A stretch of DNA of 64,000 nucleotides from Uloborus plumipes (taxonomy: Eukaryota > Arthropoda > Arachnida > Araneae > Uloboridae), in the NCBI GenBank assembly GCA_038373865.1, contig JAXGGA010001015.1, positions 1 to 64,000 on the forward strand, read 5' to 3'. Below are positions 59,225 through 64,000 of the stretch, in pieces. Under the pieces are notes generated by a model that had not been told where the DNA came from, made no database searches, and saw nothing but the letters and a program-made list of their open reading frames with translations. The translations under genes and the position numbers were made by a program. Positions within the stretch are counted from its first letter, which is position 1. Every line of letters begins with the position of its first letter.

Positions 59225-59680
59225 CCTGAAAATCACTGGCTTGTGGATCGGAAAAAACAAACTCAACTCTTATACGACCCCTCAAACGGAAGAGGCAAAA
59301 AAAAAAGTCTTCCACTCCGCGTGTTCCGCATTCCATCGTGTTGTATACTTCGATACAGCTCCGGGGGTCCGAAAGAGAAGAGAATGGAAAGTGGGGAGTT
59401 TGAAAAGAAAAGGGGGGAGGGGGCCTCCTAGAGGATGGGACCCGACCCGTTCTTCTTCCATCCCAGCCTGGATAGAGCACACACACGAACACACTCATCG
59501 CGAAGGTCAGATCGTTTGGTGGCTCTTGATGGTCAGGGGGTGTTCGAACATTAAGCTGATTCGAAGGTCGTTCGGGAAATTAGAATTCGGAGGGAATCGG
59601 ATGGTCACGGGCCAATTATTTTCTCTTTTCTTTTTTTCCCGCGCGGCGGGGTTGTCAAAACAGACGGTTATTTTTGATGG
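59225..59680. promoter_or_regulatory. GC/CpG-rich patch, candidate regulatory DNA
   Basis: About 450 bp with clearly raised G+C and CpG content (for example GAAGGTCGTTCGGGAAATTA and CCCGCGCGGCGGGG at 59638-59651), directly abutting the transposon at 58597-59222. Overlapping open frames on both strands (59241-59765 plus, 59154-59498 minus) reflect low stop density and show no domain. With the 24.76-kb patch it is the best promoter- or CpG-island-like candidate here. Confidence 0.3.
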
Positions 59681-59897
59681 AATAACATCTCGAATTGCTA
59701 TGGAAATGATGATGAGTTTTCATTGCTTTTCTGTTGCCCCATTCACCAATTCTCCCAAACATTGAAATGTAAAATTGTATGTAAATACAAGTTGTCAATT
59801 CTTCATTTGCTACAAGCATCAAAACATCAAGAACTTTCGCAAGGTAAGCTAAACTGGGCACCGGAGAATATAGTAGCAGGTACATGTCTCTCTACAC

Positions 59898-60160
59898 CAG
59901 TGGTCCCCAACCTAGAGGTGTGTGCCCTCAAATTTGCTATTTAGCTCCTCAAAGGGGCGATAAATTTTTGAGGGACGATGAGTATTTAAAAGAGAAATAA
60001 TAAAAACAGACATCCCAACCTTACAATACAGGAAAGCAGAAGAACCGAAATAAGAAAGCAAGAGAAATTTTTGTATCTTAGGACTGACTAGACACTAGAA
60101 GAATGCAAGAACAAAATTGATAAATTTGATGCCTGTTAGACATCAGGGGTAGAAAACCTA
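59898..60160. mobile_element. hAT (Charlie-like) 5' end fragment
   Basis: Starts CAGTGGTCCCCAACC, the classic Charlie-type hAT terminus. The matching right end was not found, so only the start is supported. Confidence 0.5.
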
Positions 60161-60800
60161 ATAAACACAAAAAAACATTTCTATATTAAAGTTTACGACT
60201 TTTTAAATTCAATTAAAAACACATACATATACACATATATATATATTTTTTTTTTCTGTGACAAATATATGATTCCTTTGCCTTAATAGTCATTGCGTTA
60301 GCTAAATTCTCCTTACCTAGCTGAAAGCAAAACTAAAGTGATCTCTGATTGAATCCTCGACAGTTAAAGTTCAAGGACATTTAAATTCCTTAAAAAGCAA
60401 GGAAAATTACACTGGAGGCAGAAGACCAGAGATTGAAGTAAATAATTTAATTATAGTTTTGAAAAAACTAAAAAATACGCTTTTAGAGAGTTTTTCCTTT
60501 GCAAATATAATAAAAGTAAGATACGTAATACTATCATTGATACTAAAGGTTAAACTATACTTCATGATACTTTAACTGATTTTTCCCTCTGATTTTCAAA
60601 ACTATTGAATATTCGCAAAGTTTACATGCACTTATAATCCATCATCTAATTTTGAAAAATGTCATTAAAATGTTCGTCTGTTTTTGAAAAGTTCGTTAAT
60701 GAACTTTTATGGATTTCCCTTCAAATAACAATGCTTGTTTTTTAAAACATATAAGAAAGAATAACGTTAAAAGAGTAATTTTTATTTATTAATAATTGTT
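60161..60800. other. AT-rich intronic stretch, no feature
   Basis: Contains a short TA microsatellite around 60233-60246. Nothing else. Confidence 0.35.
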
Positions 60801-60801
60801 A

Positions 60802-61322
60802 CAGTCGAACTCGCTTATAACGAGCACGAAGGGACCGTAACATGTTGCTCGGTAAATCCAAGTGCTCGTAATAAATGGGTCCTTACGGCCGGCGTGCAAA
60901 CAGAAGGGGTGGGAGCTTGGGATGTCAAATAATTGAGTTTACTTACAATTTAATTAATACTTTAATTACATCAATTAATTCAATTAAATACTGTTCTTTA
61001 TTCAATGATTTCTCTGTAAACAATCAGCCCCACCTGTTATACCGGATTTGTGAACTCTCTCTTGTGAATACTGGAATGCTGGTGGAATTTTTCATACACA
61101 AGTATTGAGCCGCAATGGGAAAAAAAATGAAGATAAGACAGGAATTTGACTAGAAAGATGAGAAAAAAAAGACTGCGAGACAGAAAAAATAGCTCGTTAA
61201 AACCGGGTCTTGCTTGTTAAAAACGTATTCTGCCCCATAGACTTAACATTGATCCAACCAAATATTCTCGTTTCCCTCGTTCAGAGTTCTCGTTATGTCC
61301 GAATTCGTTATAAACGAGTTCG
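60802..61322. mobile_element. pogo/Tigger-type element
   Basis: Left end CAGTCGAACTCGCTTATAAC preceded by TA; the right part GAATTCGTTATAAACGAGTT is its complement, but the last few bases are altered, so the end is approximate. TTATAACGAG-type ends are typical of Tigger elements. No transposase frame remains. Confidence 0.72.
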
Positions 61323-61471
61323 AAAACAGGGGCTGCAGTTCACAATGCCTTCATACACCTGTCTGTATTCTTAAAAAGTCGTTTTGAATATTTTTTTTTC
61401 TCAGAATAATTGCAATCGTACAAATGCTACCATTTGTAAAAACTTAACAGTTAAAAATTCATTATTTTCTT

Positions 61472-61472
<1 letters not shown>

Positions 61473-61511
<39 letters not shown>
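61473..61511. repeat. 39-base A-run
   Basis: Pure poly(A) tract on the plus strand. No retroelement body was recognised upstream, so it may be a simple expansion. The tract length may be unreliable. Confidence 0.9.
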
Positions 61512-61512
<1 letters not shown>

Positions 61513-61660
61513 GTCATTATATCACGTGACGTTATTGAACGAACAGTGTTAACTAAAATATTAAAATAATGTTTGAATAAAAAGCAAAATCCAAAAAAGT
61601 AAGTCGCCAGTTCCTTGTAAACACTGAAGATCAATGAAAATACTGTTCAACTTAAATATA

Positions 61661-62244
61661 CAGGGTTATTCTAAATGATGGACCCCTTTTTAAAAATTCA
61701 TATTTATTAAAGTTTTCAACGAAAGTTAACATTCTTTATATCAACAGAAAGAGGAGATTTGAAATTTTTTTTCATATCTAATCATAAATGTTCAATGTGT
61801 CCACCGCGTGCTATACGGCAAACATGACTTCTTGTGACACAGGCGGTCTTCCTCTGCTTTTCCTTTTACAAACACTATCAGTCTTTTGAAACTGCTTAAA
61901 CCAACGGTTTATGCTTTTTTTAGTTGGGGTTTTATTTCCAAATTTGGCACGAAATGCCCGCTGTACTAAAATTTGTGACGCAGTTTTTACAAACTGAAGA
62001 ACGCAGAAAACCTTTTGGTACATGGTCGCCATTTTCCTCAGCTGCGCCAGTAAATCAAATTATAATCTAATCCGGTGCAAACTCTACTGGTGCGCCCTCT
62101 TTTTGCAGCTTCAGAAAAAAATTTTGCACTAAAAAAAAAATTTGAAATTTCATCTTTCCATTGCAATAAAGATTGTTCATTTCGGATTTGTACTTTAATA
62201 AATATGAATTTTTAAAAAGGGGTCCATCATTTAGAATAACCCTG
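61661..62244. mobile_element. Internally deleted Tc1/mariner-type element
   Basis: 584 bp with perfect inverted ends CAGGGTTATTCTAAATGATG, flanked by TA (61659-61660, 62245-62246). Unlike the other elements it retains part of a transposase gene on the minus strand. Confidence 0.9.
61811..62032 (-). pseudogene. Transposase N-terminal helix-turn-helix fragment
   Basis: Encodes 73 residues from ATG at 62030-62032. After a short leader, FVKTASQILVQRAFRAKFG and KKSINRWFKQFQKT form a helix-turn-helix of the kind that begins many arthropod mariner-like transposases (DUF4817-like), followed by the basic GRPP linker. It stops after EVMFAV. A full transposase has about 340 residues with a DDE/D catalytic domain, all of which is missing, so it cannot catalyse transposition but could in principle still bind the element's ends. 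Confidence 0.8.
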
Positions 62245-62349
62245 TACATTTGAGGCAATTAAATAGTTCAGATGTTCCCCTTAGTAAGGAAAAACTAAGA
62301 AACCAAGAGAAAATGCGAGAGAGAGAGAAGAAAAAAAAGTTTTGGGGGT

Positions 62350-62620
62350 GGAGGAAAATGAAAGGGGCGTGATCCTTAATAACAAATGGAACGGAAAATT
62401 AGAAGTGTCGCATTTGCAGGGTGAAAAACGAGAATTGTTCCCTTTCGGCGGTCTCCGTTTTTAGCAGGTTAGGCGCCAATTGAACAGGGGTGCTAGATGA
62501 GGTGAGATTCATTCTTGCTCTCTTTCTCACTTTCTTTCTCCTGTTCTTTCTGTTCTAGATCAAAGAGGTCGCCAATATTGGCGAGAGAAGTTAATCGTCA
62601 TCCATGAAAAAAGCAGATAA
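62350..62620. other. Unique patch, candidate conserved noncoding DNA
   Basis: Higher complexity with GCGCCAATTGAACAGG (62471-62486) and the palindrome GCCAATATTGGC (62571-62582) next to a CT-rich tract (62515-62560). No repeat ends and no coding frame. Possible regulatory element. Confidence 0.25.
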
Positions 62621-64000
62621 TGATGTATTTTGGGGAAAATTATTTGTTAATAGTTTTTTCTTTCAACATAAAATTGTGATACAATTGAACTTTTGATTAA
62701 TTCTAATTAACTTGAATGATTTGAAGAGGTAAGAGCGTGAGAAATTGTTCAGATATAATTTTTGTAGGGAAATCTGGGCTTTTCAGAATTAATGAAAGTA
62801 AGGACTAAACATAATAACCATTAAATTTAACTAACCATAAACTAACTATTGTAAACAGTAAAAACTGTTAATTGAATTCAAGAGAATGAAAGACAAAACT
62901 GCATGACAGAAAATACAGTACAAAGTGCAAAATACGGCCTACAAAAATATATTATTGTTCTAGTTTGCCGTTTATTTATCCAGTATACGTACTTATCTCT
63001 ATGGCTTTCTAAATTGAGTAAAGTCCGGTTTAACAGAACCCGGATAAAGGAGTATTTACTTACTATTTTTGGAATTTGAAAAAAAAAAAAAAAAAAACTT
63101 TAGTACAAATTTAAAACTTTTTGTTTGTGGAATAAATTTTTTCACTTATTAAGCAGTTATGAAACTCATATTGTGCATGGATATCCGTAATTATACACAA
63201 GAAACCATACAATCATTTTTCACCATAATCCAACATATCACCATTGTTAGAACTATTTATGCAAATCAACTCTGTTCTTGGTTTTTATAAAACTGTAACC
63301 GCTCTTGCAGCCGTTCAATTCTTTTAATTTCTTTTTAGTAATTGTAAGTTTGTTGCAACCAATAATAATGTTTGAACTCTTCAAGTTTATAACCATGATT
63401 AATGAATTATCCTATAGATACGAATCTTGAAAAATAAAACATCGTGAATCCTGAACCATTATATGTCTTATCTTGAGTAAGATGAAAATTTTGAACTATC
63501 GAAATGATTATATAATTATCAATTATTATAGCTACATATCCAGTTTAAAGGTACACCCGAAATGATTGAATGATCAAAATAGTGACAAAATAATTTTCAT
63601 TGATCTAGATTTTACCTCTTTTTCTTCTAATCATTCAGCACTTTTATTATGTTATACGTAATGAACTATTTATCCAATTCCGTTTGTTGCTTATGGGGCA
63701 TTTCACGGTATTTGTGACATAGGGGTGTCCGTAACAAAACTTTTTAAAAGTTAAAATTTTTTATATATATTGAAAAAGTACATTCTAAAGTATATGAATA
63801 TCATATTGTTTTCATAGTTCACTTTATATTATGTTTGTAATTGCACTCAGAACATTGAAAATGCAATTTTAACCGTTGCGGACTCTACATTGAATTTTTC
63901 TTTAAAAACTAAACTTTTATTCCAATTATTGTGACGAACTCTACAGTCATCATTTTCACAATCCATCATTTTTTATAGAACGCACTTTTTGATTAAAATT
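62621..64000. other. AT-rich intronic stretch to the window end
   Basis: No gene, transposon end or notable motif beyond an A-run at 63079-63097. Confidence 0.35.

Larger units (their letters stand above)
19478..64000 (-). other. svp: Inferred seven-up intron/upstream region
   Basis: A splice acceptor ends this region at 19478, and the DNA-binding-domain exon and the earlier ligand-binding-domain exon were not recognised anywhere to the right. The next exon is therefore more than 44 kb away or was missed. The region is filled by the transposons and unique patches listed separately. This is an inference from one exon; another gene could begin inside it. Confidence 0.5.

Noticed and set aside
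61473..61511. Poly(A) tail of a retrogene
   Set aside because: No coding or retroelement body was recognised upstream of the tract.

Overview
The window is AT-rich, gene-poor eukaryotic DNA packed with transposable elements. The only gene identified with high confidence is the last coding exon (19203-19477, minus strand) of a COUP-TF-type nuclear receptor, the arthropod seven-up / NR2F orthologue. The TYPE of its C-terminus, the very large implied introns and the repeat families point to an arthropod, most plausibly a chelicerate such as a spider; the class is inference. No other seven-up exon (DNA-binding domain or the rest of the ligand-binding domain) was recognised, so 19478-64000 is read as intron and upstream region, and 1-19202 as 3' UTR plus downstream DNA. 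A second, unidentified terminal exon may lie on the minus strand at 14334-14474, with a poly(A) signal just beyond it. Layout, left part (1-19 kb): a hAT-type MITE with exact 8-bp target duplications and an insertion inside it; two Harbinger-type MITE families; a repeat with a CCCGG head and a roughly 62-bp tandem array; a 5'-truncated CR1/L2-type LINE (7.65-9.47 kb) whose reverse transcriptase frame is cut by a 97-bp TA-flanked MITE; a diverged inverted repeat pair (10.0/12.0 kb); a pogo/Tigger-type MITE; and three more hAT-type MITEs. Middle part (19.5-45 kb), inferred intron: more hAT-type MITEs; a near-perfect 1.37-kb palindrome at 26.8-28.1 kb; a 0.65-kb palindrome at 32.2-32.8 kb; a 310-bp duplication at 36.4/37.0 kb; a MITE carrying a tRNA-like stretch at 37.6 kb; and three TIR elements (38.4, 40.1, 42.2 kb) that each carry repeated internal motifs. 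Several GC- and CpG-richer unique patches (for example 22.25-22.88, 24.76-25.26, 28.3-28.7, 34.7-35.1, 59.2-59.7, 62.35-62.6 kb) stand out from the AT-rich background and are candidate regulatory DNA of the locus. Right part (45-64 kb): two inverted copies of an element with three TGACGTCA octamers each, a 2.74-kb giant foldback, a second copy of the first hAT-type MITE, a three-level nested insertion at 54.3-55.5 kb, and several Tc1/mariner-like elements, one of which (61661-62244) still encodes the DNA-binding N-terminus of its transposase. No host RNA genes, CRISPR arrays or bacterial-type operons were found. The striking property of the window is the number of long, nearly symmetric foldback elements from unrelated TIR families: if transcribed within the receptor gene's introns they would form long double-stranded RNA. 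All homology statements rest on pattern recognition; no searches were run.
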